From Straminergon stramineum (lineage: Eukaryota; Streptophyta; Bryopsida; Hypnales; Calliergonaceae), in the NCBI GenBank assembly GCA_963920665.1, contig OY987270.1:18564019-18628018 (forward strand): a DNA stretch of 64,000 bases, read 5' to 3'. The translations under genes were made by a program, and so were the position numbers. Within the stretch, counting starts at the first letter, position 1, and every line of letters starts with the position of its first letter. The notes beneath the pieces were generated by a model. It was not told the DNA's origin. It ran no database searches and worked only from the letters and a program-made list of their open reading frames with translations. This document shows, piece by piece, positions 39,520 to 50,947 of this stretch.

Positions 39520-40064
39520 CGAGTGAGAAGGGAGTGGGCTTGATGTCGGGACTGTGGGAGCAAACAACTGGGAAGAAGAAGGTCGACGGCGACAAACGGC
39601 GAGAGAAAAGCGGAAGTCTGATTCCGGACTTGTGGGATACCGCCACTTCGAGAAAGAAGGAGAAGGAGAAGCCTAGCTTTAGCTTGTTTGGCGGTAGTAC
39701 TGGCGGGAAGAAGAAGCAATCGTCCATTGATTGGGGGCCCGGCGGAGCACTGGGGATCGGATGTGGTGTCGGAATCGGTGTTGGCCTCACGGGTATCCAA
39801 CCCTATCCCTCATTAGGGTTTGAGTCTTTCTTTTCGGGTGCGTCAGTGCGTCTTTAAGCAGTTTGACTGACGAGGTGGCGTTGTGGTTGGTTCCGTTCAG
39901 GCGGAGCTGGGATTGGGGCGACCCCATGGAGCTCTCTTAGGCTTGTTTTCGGTGTCGGTGCCGGGTGTGGGGTGGGAGTAGGCTATGGCTATGGCTATGG
40001 GATGGGATTGCGGTGGGACAAACCCCCGGAGCCGACTCCCAAACGTGTTGTCATTGAGCTTTAG
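39468..40064 (+). CDS. Glycine-rich small protein, two exons (162 aa)
   Basis: Exon 1 is 39468-39792 and exon 2 is 39901-40064. The donor ACGG|GTATCC and acceptor TTCAG join in phase 1, giving 163 codons including the stop. The ATG has a good context (AAACCATGCC). Residues 1-90 are polar and Lys-rich, with two Trp-containing repeats (LMSGLWEQTT and LIPDLWDTAT) and runs of KKK. Residues 90-145 are Gly/Val-rich (GALGIGCGVGIGVGLTGG, then GVGAGCGVGVGYGYGYG), with alternating small residues that could insert in or lie on a membrane. The tail is PPEPTPKRVVIEL. In composition it recalls small glycine-rich plastid-envelope proteins such as TGD5, but I cannot establish orthology. Codon-level splicing and high GC support a real gene; function unknown. 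Confidence 0.72.
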
Positions 40065-41929
40065 ATGAGGAAGTCGCTTCATATTAGTCGTAAGGTATGG
40101 AACAGGGATCTCTCTTTGATACAGTCCATTTCGCCGTAGAGGGAATATTCCCAATGTTACAGAGATATTTTAATTCCATGTTCACGTTCTGGCCAACTGA
40201 CATAGTTGCAGGAGTGTTGAGTTCACATGAAGTGTTAAGCAAACGCTACTTGTAAATCAGATGACAGTGAACGTTGGTCACATTTTACTATGCAAGTTAG
40301 GTTGTGATGTACTGGTGTAGCGTTCGAACCAGGAATGACTGGAGATCCTGACACGTGCGAAAGGCCAATAGAGCTGGGATTGAGCTTTAGTACTGTGGCT
40401 TAGTCTAACTTCCAAGTTTTGTACTAGAAGTTTGTACACAGTTGACAGATCGATAGAGAGAATATTCCCAATGCTGGGGAGATATTTGAACTACGTGCAA
40501 AGTTGTTCTCTTACATTTCCTTGAATTGAGCTTAGTTTGACCCAGTGGAAGGCGTGAGTTTCGTCGTATGAAGTATGAAGGAAACCAAAGGTTACTTGAA
40601 AGTCTTATGACATTTATGTTTTACGATATATAGTTAGTTTTAGTTTGTGGTGTTGAGTTCAGGGCACACTGTAGCCACACTCAAACCTTTCGCCAGCAAG
40701 GACGTTCAATCAGCCACATGTGAAAGGGTAGAAGAGGAGAAAAGCGCAAAAGTGTGATATGCGTGCCCACACTGGACCCCAGCGTGACACGTGGATAGGC
40801 CACTTGTAGATAGTTTCAGGCGCCGCTGAGAAGCCAAAGCCATGGAACCGCACCGAGTTCACTTCACTTCTCTGTCTCTTTCTTAAAAAAATTCGATCAG
40901 TTGTGCTGTCTAGCAGACGCCATCAGATTGCCATGGTCACCTTCCCTGGAGCGTTTTTATGATTGCGTTCGTTTGGACCACACTGTCATGCTTTGTGAGT
41001 ACAGGTCTTAGTCCAGCTGCTGGTGGAGAATTTGAGCTGCTGCTTGACACTGAGCCTATTCTTTCACAAGGTGAGTTTCGTATCCATTTTGCTCTGCATA
41101 TGCTTTTAGACTTTCTTGTAGCTGCTGAGGGAGAGTGTCTAACAGTTGCTAGCACTGTGGTGGCAATGATATCTTCGCATCTGCCAGTACTTACCGTGTA
41201 CTTGGATCCCGTGATATTATAAGAAGAGACTGTCTCGTGTATTGAGTCGTCGTCTATGCTGTTATTGTGATTCCGTTCGTTTGGTGGTAGGACCCAAATG
41301 TCGGTGACATACGTGTTGGGGATCCTCATCGGTGAGGGACCCAAGATCGTCGTGTGAGTAAGAGTATATTCTTTTCGTGATTTTAAGCATTGTAAGCAGT
41401 ATCTAGGAGTATGCTTTCATTGGGAGATCGCCATGAAGCTCACTGGACGGATCACCACCGGTACGAGAGCCAAATTCTCTGCAGTATCATCATGTATGAA
41501 TTTCGTGTGCTGTCATTCAAAGTAGGAGGTTGTAGGCCGCAATTGAAGTGATACTAGACAATCATTTCCATTCAAAGATCAGTCACCATTGATATACAGC
41601 CACGTCATCTTTACACCGCTTTTTAATTGAAGGTCAACTGAGTATGTGAAAAGTTGAGTTGCTGTAGTTAGTATAGGAGACGGGATCAGGTCCCTAACAG
41701 TTCTAGTATCCTCTATCTCTGTCTTTCTGATTTGGTTTCTGCCATGTCTATAGCTTAGTCTTGTGTAGCTGAACGTACAAGCAGCCATAATGTAGAATTC
41801 GGAAGTTTTACGTAACTTTGGGACTCTAGAGCTTGGCATTCTGATCTGCTTTTGAATTTGGTGGACAGGATATCATTGTGGCAGGCTGAGACTTCCGTTT
41901 TGTGGCTACAATTCGAGTGATTACAAAAG
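40065..41929 (+). promoter_or_regulatory. Intergenic and probable 5' leader of the WRC gene
   Basis: Holds the 3' end of the glycine-rich gene and the upstream region of the next gene. A strong donor (CACAAG|GTGAGT at 41070/41071) and an acceptor (GGACAG before 41869) could define a 5'-UTR intron. A coding-like stretch (41009-41070, LSPAAGGEFELLLDTEPILSQ) precedes that donor but would not join in frame with the ATG at 41930, so I treat it as leader or an upstream frame. An 18-bp word (gtgattNcgttcgtttgg) occurs at about 40958 and 41268. Confidence 0.4.
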
Positions 41930-44900
41930 ATGCGTATCCGGAAGCCGAGGGGAAGTGCAGGGGGGGAATCGTCGGGTGCGACTTCTGGTCCTGGAAGCCA
42001 AGAGCATGAGCTCGCGCAAAGCTCCAGAGGAGTGAAAGATAAACCTGGAGACGAAGTGCAAATGTTGAACTCGGAGGGGGTGGTAGAAACAGGGTTAGAT
42101 GAAGGAAGTGGGAGACAGGGTCAAGTGGCAATTGAAAGAGTGGGTTCGACTTCTCGCTTTGCTTTCACATGGCTAGACAAGCTGCGGTATTCCAAAGGTT
42201 TCACTGAAAAAGAACCGTACTCGAATTTAGAGGATTTCATAACTTCTTTGTCAAAGGATGGTGGGAGTTCATCAAAAGGAAGGACTGGAAGCCAGGAGGA
42301 CGTGGTGGAAGAGAGTGACCAGAGCCGTTGGAATGCTCAGCAGTTGGCGAGATACAACTCAGTCAACTCCGAATTGAGTTCGAAGCAAGCGAGCGGTGTT
42401 GGTCCAGAGGGGACTCTTAGTCCTGCTTTAGCCTCGTGTGATGATAGTTCTATTTCGGCCGCGCTCGCCCAAGGTCACCAGCTACGTAGCGATGCCAGCC
42501 TTCCGAGTGCATTCAAACTCTCCGGCGCTTCTCGCATGCCAATCCATGATGCCATCAAGGAGTCTCTGAGTCTGGAACCCGCGTTAGCGAAAAAGAACGA
42601 TAAGCAGAAAGGGGAGGGACAGACTTCAAAGATAACTAGGAAAGGCTATGCAGGTAATACTACCGACGCTGGTTCCTAGCTTTTGGCGTTTTCCTGTGTA
42701 TCATGGAGAAACTTTGGCAATGATTGTTTCTGTAATTTGCGTAGTTGGTATACAATACAATAGATTACAATAATTATTAATAATTATTGTATGCAGGGAC
42801 AAGTTCTGAGAAACCAATGCATGATGAAATTAAGAGTGGGACAATGAAGGGTCCATTTACTGATATTTCACGCAGCCAGCTTGCCACCATTGAAGCGGGA
42901 TTGAAGCAGGGTCCAGGTAGCTCAGTAAGTACTGCAATCTGTGTATATACTGGTTCCTTCTTTCTGCAAATATGACGTGCTTGTTGTGTAAAATAGATAA
43001 TTAAAGGTGATGAATCCGACTGACACGTTAACCATTAAACGACAGACTGGTGACCGTGGAAATCGCTTTTGGAACCGTGTGACATCATGTTCTTCAAAAA
43101 ACCCAAAAATATCCATTGGAGGTCAAACTACTATAAAAGATCTCCCCTTTCCACCCCTAATTCCGTGGATGAATAGTTGCACTTCTGTCCTACACAGGAG
43201 AATTCCTTGTGTTGTCATCCATCAAACACAAAACGTCCGTGTCGACGTTTAAGGGTTAATGATTGCTGATGAATGAATTGGACTGAAACTGTAAGTTCGT
43301 TCGGCTGGAAAGGTGAAGCTACAGGCTCAATCACTAACGCAGTTAGCCCCTAAGTGCCCAGCCTAAAAAACATAATGTCCTCCTTGGAAGCTAATAATCG
43401 ATTGAAGTTACTTTCAAGATATCATTCTGTCCTTCAAAAATGTAGGGTACGATTTCTTCTTTCTGTCAGTACATTTGGTCACCTTTCTTGAAGCTTCGTG
43501 AATGGTTTATTACAGCTACTACATGTATGGAAGAGGACACTTTTGGCTATTTGGGCACTCAGGGGTTTAGTTTACAGTTGCCGAATTGAAAACTTAAATG
43601 ATGATCGTAACTTACTGCGTCAGTTTTAGGGGATTATCTTAGTACAAGACCGAAGGAAGTTGCTGGACATCCCTTCGTAGAGCTTGTAAAGGATGCAGAC
43701 AGATGAGGGCGAATCTGTAATTGAGACTCATGTAGAAGTTACAGAGTCTCAATGCCGTGCCAGGAGACAGCAGTATTAATCTTTGGCTAGAATTCTGTAT
43801 GCAGAGACATGTACCCTGGAGGGGAGATTCTCTTTCTGGCATGCCTTACAGGAGAAAAATCTGGGCATGGGACCCTTGTTCATGATGACTGTATTTTTGC
43901 AACTAGCCCTTGAAAATTGTGCCGCAATTTCCTTAGCATAATCGTACAGATCCGGTAAGACGCAACCATTTTCTCCAGACTTACCAGCTGTGATGCTATG
44001 GGATGCGGCTGAACTTGGATCTGGCGTGACAATACACTATTCCTTACAAGGAAGTTTATAATCCAAAGACTTTATAACCGTGAGAGACTTGGGGACTTTG
44101 AATCATTACGCTTAGTCCCGAAGTCTTGAGCTGACACTCTGAATCGTTTTTTCTTCAGATTGCTGAGCCTGCAGAGACAAGAATTGAAACTCGCCGACAA
44201 AGCGAACAAATTCACGATCCTACCGAAACAGCACAAAGGAGGTTTTCATCTTTTCCCCTCTAATTGGGACATGCATTACACAAAAACCACTATAAGTTAA
44301 GCATTGGTTTTTATTTCAAGATAATTGTTATAGATAGTGGTCCTCAGGTTGAGTTAACGCCAAGTCATTGTTATTGACGTAGTGTTTTGCAAACCTTGTA
44401 AACTCAATATTAATGTGATGTCAGTGTCCTTGGCAATAACTTGGTAGTCTACTGGCAACTATTAAGTTAACATTAATTAAACAATAACTGAAATTAATTT
44501 AACAGTATCCTAAGATTCTTTACCAGATGAACAGTATTAACCATTAATTACATTGTGAATCTAATAGAGAATCTGTTGAGATGTGATACAGTGTCTCGGT
44601 GTGCACACGATTTTGTTGGAGTCTAATACTCTTGTCTAGGCACTATTCGCCTATGCTACTGCAGTACTGTCTGATTGTTTAGTCTATCCTGATCCAATTT
44701 ACCTGATTTGATGATTTATGTCTGTGATTTTGCACAGGTCTCACAGAAACAGGAAGATCCCCTCGTTTACTGGTAGGATTCACCACTTGTCAGGATGTTC
44801 CTTTGTCTTGAGGATGGAATATGAGCGCCCATCCTTTCCGTTGTAGCTGCATTGTGGTTGGCAGTAACCACACTGGCCTATGATAGTTGGCTCCTTATGA

Positions 44901-46143
44901 AGACTCAAAATTTGATTCAAATTTGAGAGGATACCCTGATTCTTCCTTGAACTCACAGTTGGGCCCAAGGACTTTGCTTCTCCTTTCAAGAATGTTATGC
45001 TCACAGCCTTCAAGAACAGCTTTACCTGATAGTATTCATGTTTTTGTTTAAATTCAGATGCAGAAACGAGCCATGATCCACATGACGCAGCAATAGCCGA
45101 AAATCCTACTTCTGCGTTGTCAGCAGACCATCCAGCACTGCAGCCGAAAGACAGCCTCGTGTTCTCATTGTACACAGTCTTTCTCGGAGCCGGCAATACC
45201 GGGCTCACAGCGAGGGAAGCCATGGCCGACATACTGCAACAAGGGCTACCTGGTCTGGAGGAGCAAGATCTGGAGGTTCAATCTAGCCGACGCACGGCGA
45301 AGCTGCTCCGGAATTCGCCTTACTATATGGAGCTTGGGGCGAGAAAGTTCGCTCTCTGCAGTGCAGTGATTAACACAAGGGAAGTATCCCAACCCAGTTT
45401 GCAAGAGGAGCATGACTCGGGAAAAGCTTTGGAGTTCAGCACAGCCGATGTCAGTCAGGTATTCACACCTTAAAGCGTCTAAATTCGCATCTCATCATGG
45501 TTCTGGACCTAATTTTGGTTTGGTTTGGTTAGCGATTGATTGGTGTGTAGTTTTTGGTCGCTGCTTCAGTAAACTAAGAAAATGAAAAGGACTAATTATC
45601 AGTGTCCTCAAACTGAACCCTAGGCAAGAATCACGGTCAAATTTGTGTACATTTGTTTGAATTGATTAATTGATCCACTTACATCCTGAAATGGAAAGGG
45701 ACCTGGGATGTTGAATTCAAGAATATTATAAAGGCCGGAAAATTAGGTGTACGTACCTTCTAACCCTGACCATCCACCAGAAGCGGAGGCCGATTGGGAG
45801 TGATGTTCGTGAAGAAAAAGCCCAGGACCCCGAGAGTGAAGCCAAAATCAGGCCAGGGCGAAGTGGGCGTCCGAAGAAGCTGAAATACATGAAGCAAGAG
45901 AATGTTGGAGAGCTGGGCAAGCAATGCAACAGGACTGATGGGAAGGGATGGGTTTGCCCGTTGTTGGCCAAGCCCGGGTACCAGTTGTGCGACCATCACC
46001 TAGACAAGCTGCGCTGCAAGCCGGGTAGCAGATCGAAGAAGAAGAAGAACCGTCAAGTGGCTGCAGACGAGCCTAAGCCTGAGCAGGCTATGGAGACGCC
46101 TACGGACGCAGAGGCTTCCTTGGACACAGCTGGGCACGAATAA
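41930..46143 (+). CDS. WRC-domain nuclear protein with HARE-HTH-like region (577 aa)
   Basis: Six exons: 41930-42653, 42797-42924, 44159-44241, 44738-44772, 45058-45458 and 45781-46143. Every junction keeps phase; the intron-3 donor (AG|GTTTTC) is weak. The fourth exon is only 35 nt. Residues 1-320 are low-complexity and Ser-rich. Residues about 358-426 (LVFSLYTVFLGAG, GLTAREAMADILQQGL, then RKFALCSAV) fit a HARE-HTH-type winged helix, a fold linked to chromatin and DNA binding. An AT-hook-like RPGRSGRPKK precedes a perfect WRC motif: C506-x9-C516-x10-C527-x2-H530, followed by a basic RSKKKKN run likely to act as nuclear signal. The product is probably a nuclear DNA- or chromatin-associated protein (inference). 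Intron 2 holds two TTAA MITEs. Orthologue not identified. Confidence 0.8.
43028..43259. mobile_element. Short TTAA MITE in intron 2 (232 bp)
   Basis: TTAA at 43028-43031 and 43256-43259. Left terminus CCATTAAACGACAGA; right terminus reversed CCCTTAAACGTCGACA. The interior matches the copy at 52715-52944 along its whole length (shared actggtgaccgtggaaat/actagtgaccatggaaat, gtgtgacatcat and attggaggtcaaa words). Confidence 0.85.
43343..43570. mobile_element. Second short TTAA-type MITE in intron 2
   Basis: TTAG|CCCCTAAGTGCCC on the left and, reversed, CCCCTGAGTGCCC flanked by TTTA on the right. About 227 bp, non-coding. The target duplication appears mutated from TTAA. Termini resemble the element at 28577-28825. 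Confidence 0.68.
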
Positions 46144-47229
46144 GGCCCCGAGGGTGCTAAACCCGCCTCCTTTCTGTACACGAAGATGACCCAATGGAGG
46201 ACATGTGGAGTGTACTATCTACGATCTTGTAGGTACAATTGAAGGGATGGTTTATGCACCCTCTGCCTTACCCACACTACTATGCTTTGACATTAGCAGG
46301 TCGCCTGCCATGCAATTTCAAGTCCATGTTGACTTGAAACTTTAGACATTTCATTTTGTTTCATTTCATATCATTTATTTTCATTGACAAGCACCAGAAC
46401 TGACACTTGATAGTAAGTTACAAGCATACCATCAAGGTTGGTGTTTTTGATAGCTGGTATTTTTCCTTTCATGTCATTGGTAGCGTCCTTGGTAGCTGCT
46501 AGGTGTTACTCCCAGGACAAGGAGCTCTTCTTGTTGATTGAAGCTGTGTCACTTTTGAATTGGCACTAAATATCAATAAAAAGAAAGAAGCTCTCCCCAT
46601 GGCTTCGGTCTTTTGGTCAAATAATGTGAAGTGACAAAGTTTTGAGCTCTAGAAGAAAGGAATGGACCTCTTATCGGATTCAGGGAAGAAAAGCAGGGGG
46701 AACAGTTAGGAACAGTACTGAGTACATTTTAACAAACCCAACTTTGGCACTCATTTCCAACCAACTTAAGTCATAAATATAGGGGTTAAATATAGGGGTT
46801 ACATGATCAAAGCATGAATCCAGGCAATCAATATCATCAATTTGAAACCAAAAAATTAGGATTCTTAAAATAAATAACTTTGAAGTAGGTAGGGTTCTTG
46901 TACTTGCTTTTAATTGTAACCTTTAGTTGCTAGTCTTTCAACTTCAATGTCTCTCCAATTAGATGTTTGTTTCAATCTTTGATCTAATCTTTGTTTCAAT
47001 CAGATCTTTGTGAGCTCTCTTCTACATTGTGTTAATTAGATTGTGTGGTTAGGGTGGTCTGTCTCCATTGTCTCAATAGGAGTACCAAGCTTTGATGAAG
47101 CTTTGAAGCAATGTTTCTACAAGAAAAGTTGTTGCTTTTCTAAGCATGAGCCCATTTTATGTAGTGCATCTCAAGTAAGATGTAGGAAGTGAAATTGAGA
47201 GACAAAGAGGAGGACAATCAAAGCTTTCT
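46144..47229 (+). other. 3' flank of the WRC gene; no further gene
   Basis: The first about 450 bp are probably 3' UTR and downstream DNA, with composition falling back to AT-rich. A short direct duplication (aaatataggggtta) sits at about 46778-46802. No coding sequence recognised. Confidence 0.5.
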
Positions 47230-48072
47230 CATAGACTAAGAAAAGAGGTGTTGTCCCTCTCATTACTGATGGTTGACTTAGAACTACATCTTAGACTACA
47301 AAACAATTTCATTTGGAAAAAGCTAAATTATTATTAGACATCATTGTGAGGCATGATTGGAAAAAAGTTAGATTGGGTATGCAAGTGCAATAAAAGAAGC
47401 CATGTTCCAATTGTAAGTATGTTCATGTAAGCTTGAGGTTTGCTCAAAGGTATGAGAATTGGACTATTGATGATTGCAAAATGCATGATTTTCAACAATG
47501 AGACAAAGATAAATAGGTATAACTCACTTGGTAGGTCACAATGTTGGAATGGAGATGGAAAATGTGTTGGACTACAACATGTCCATTAGATTGTAAAGCA
47601 TGGTGGTGGATTAATGATGATTTGGGGATGTATAACAACTTTTGGGTTGGGAGCATGGTATAAAAATAAAGGTAGGAATTTATATCCATATGTACAAATT
47701 TATTCTAGAAAATTTCTTGTAGTCTACTACATGAAATTACAATTTGGATCAAAACAAGTTGGTCTTTTAATAGGATAATGATTCCAACATTCAAGCAAGA
47801 TTGTGAAGGAGTGGTTGGCATCACAACCATTTCCTTTCCTTCAATAGCCTACACAATCTTTGAACTTCAATCCTATTGAACACTTCTAGGCACTTCTTAA
47901 ATGGTGCTTGAACAAATATACAACACCTCCAAAAGGAATTCAAGAATTGTGGGAGTATGTACGTTTTGTGCATCCCAATTTCAGTGAAGAGGATTGCATG
48001 GAGCTTTATAAGAGCATGTCAAGAAGAATTGTTGTTGTGTTGAAGAGCATGGGCTACCAAACCAAATATTGA
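47230..48072 (+). pseudogene. Tc1-like (DD34E-type) transposase remnant
   Basis: In shifting plus-strand frames the sequence reads RLRFAQRYENWTIDD, then FNNETKINR (47491-47517), HGGGLMMIWGC and FGLGAWY (about 47600-47662), DNDSNIQ (47774), PTQSLNFNPIEHF (about 47848-47886) and KWCLNKYTTPPKGIQELW. The last block runs SEEDCMELYKSMSRRIVVVL to a natural-looking stop after TKY at 48072. This order is diagnostic of Tc1 transposases of the DE-TKINR/NPIE type. The first catalytic Asp is replaced by Asn in FNNE, and at least two frameshifts plus stops disrupt it, so it is inactive. Plants normally carry mariner-like rather than Tc1-like proteins; this style is commoner in fungi and animals. Termini not found. 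Confidence 0.8.
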
Positions 48073-48313
48073 AGATTTTATAATGAACTTGAATAAAACT
48101 AAGTATTTGTACATTTTATCTCATTTGGCTTTGTAGCATACTTTCTTGCTTGTTGTATGTCTTAGAAGCTTTGAAATGGTCATTTAGTATGTGTGTATGG
48201 TGATGTATTTAATTATGATAAGGTTTAGATGTTAAAATCATATCAAAGTGAAAGATGTTAATTTTTTAATACATCAATCCATCAATGAATGTCTTACCAT
48301 ATTTTAGTACATT

Positions 48314-48675
<362 letters not shown>

Positions 48676-50017
48676 TTGTATTATTGGGTCAAATATGGTT
48701 TTCTACAGACCTTTAAGAGTTAATTAGTGTGGGAAGATGAACAAGCATGTATCCACTTAGCATTGGTTTTACCTAGATTTTGATTAAAAAATTCAAATTT
48801 TACTCAATTGTATTAAAGATCTTGTTTTTAGATAGAAATATGGATAATAGGCACTAATGCCCTAATGAATCGCTTGCAAATACATTAAATATCATTCTTT
48901 TACATTATGCTTGAATTTGTAGAAGTTTGGTGTCAATTCAATGTATGTAGAAGTGTTTCAAAATTTGAATGCACCATATATGTACTTGAGGATTGGCATG
49001 TTGCTACCAAGTATTTTTTTTTCTAGAAAATAAGGCTTAGCCAATGTATAAAATATAATTTTTTGAAACTACTCTTTTTTTTCATCACATAGGATTTTGT
49101 TTTTTTGAAAAATATATCCCCTAAAATTTTGCATCTATTTTTAGAATTATTTTCCACCAAATTTGTCTTACAACTATAGTCTATGTTGTAGAAGTATTGT
49201 TACAAACTTGTTGAAATATTCTTCTAATATATGGTATAGTTTCAATAGTAGGACAAAAAAAAATTGTATTAGATATAAACACATAAAATCAACACTTTTT
49301 CTAATCCCACTATTTCAAAGGTTGAATGACCAAAAGGAATGATGAAATTATTAGTGAACTAAAGAGAAGTGCAACCCATATGGTTTTGTAATTTTCTAGT
49401 GCTCTAGTAATATTTTACAAATTTTCAAAGTTGAAAATATAGGGTAGCCTATACTATTATACATAACACTAGACTCACCTTAAATGGACAAAATGTCTCA
49501 ACTTTCATTGGTTGCTTCAAAAAACTCCTCAACTCTCATTGTTTACTTTTGAAAGTTTTGGTAGTTTTGAGTTATAGAAGCACTCATTCAAGGCCATTTT
49601 TTAGATGTTGGAGAACAGAAATTGTTGCAATTAGGTCTTTCTACTTTTAGTAGCTTGTTGCTAAGAGCATTGCATAACCATGAAAAAAGTTGAATTGTCT
49701 CTAGTTAACTCTTAAAGGACAAATCATACCTATAATCTCTCAAACTTTGTTTGTTTCCGAAATTAAAAAGTAGATTTTACATAATGGATATCATAAAATT
49801 AGTAATTAACCAACTCAATCTAGGTAATTACCTTTTTTTGCTCCACCTCCAAATGCCCCCTTCTTTTAGGCATTGATGAAATCAACTTGACACACATTTA
49901 TTTTAGTCAAAATGAAATGGTTATATTGTATTGTTGAATGAGCAAATCTACTAGGGGGCTAGCAAAATTAAAATGGACTAACAAAAACTCTAACAAAGAA
50001 AGTAAGCTAGGCAGAGG
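48676..50017. other. AT-rich interval, no gene seen
   Basis: No coding sequence. Two isolated piggyBac-like ends occur: cctttaagagttaa at about 48710-48723 and TTAACTCTTAAAGGAC at about 49704. They face away from each other and may belong to eroded TTAA elements. Confidence 0.45.
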
Positions 50018-50947
50018 TTAACCCCTGAAGGACCATTGTCCCTTTGGGGGACAAATGAGATTTCGGGCAGGTACCTATGGTCTCAATTTTTGTCCTGATT
50101 TGTTGAAACTTTTTATGAAGATAGAAAAATTGATTATCTTCATGGGAATGTAATTATTTTTTCATTTGGTGCCCGGGAACAAAAGTTATGTCCAAATAAG
50201 CTCAAAATAGGGGAGAGGGGGCAGCAAAAAAAAGTTTCAAAAATTTGAGTTTTTTATTTTTTATTTTTTTCCCTTATAGATTATATTTTTGTCTACACGG
50301 AAAGCTTTGATTCATTCCATTTGGATTTGTTACGAGAAAGTTATAGACAATCTTGTTTTTCAGGCAATTAAAGCATCTTCCTGAAAAAATAACTTATAGG
50401 ATTCATTTCTGAATGCAATTCTTACAATTTTTCAAAAATAAAAGGTCCATATGGTTTCATTTGCTTTATAGAGCAATCTAACCATTGGGATTAGTGCATT
50501 TTAATTCCATCGTAGAGATATTAATAATTTATATTTTCCTTCTATCTTGTACCTACTTCTACTTCACAATATTTTAAAGAATAAAAATTAATTTTTTTTA
50601 TATTTTATTTTTTTACTAGACTCTCAACTCAATTCTCCACCATAAAGATTTAAAGCTCAAAACTCTGTAGTGCAAAAAATTAAATTTAAGAAGGTTCAAA
50701 GTCAAATAACCTAGTCCCGCAATGTGTGGAAAAACTTGTTTTCTTCACTTGAAAGGTAGATATCTTGCAATCTGTGCGGTCAAAATTTCTGAAATTTTTT
50801 CCACACATTTTCATACTAGTTAGGTGTAATATCCTATGGTTAGATGTGCATAAAATACAATTTTCAAATTTTTTTACTCTTTGCTCTAAAAATGGCAGTT
50901 TTGAGTGTTTTTTTGCAAAAGAAAGGCCTTGATCCTTTAGGGGTTAA
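50018..50947 (+). mobile_element. TTAA element copy D (930 bp)
   Basis: TTAA at 50018-50021 is followed by CCCCTGAAGGACC, and TTAA at 50944-50947 is preceded by GATCCTTTAGGGG. Length and interior order match copy A: a ggaaagctttgattcatt stretch in the middle and atatcttgcaatct then tctgaaattttttccaca near the right end. The terminal 13 bp differ by one or two bases from the 6-kb piggyBac copy. The 83-codon open frame crossing the right end is unsupported. Confidence 0.87.

Noticed and set aside
39468..40064. Firm naming of the glycine-rich gene as TGD5
   Set aside because: Only composition is similar; Gly/Val-rich stretches are not diagnostic.
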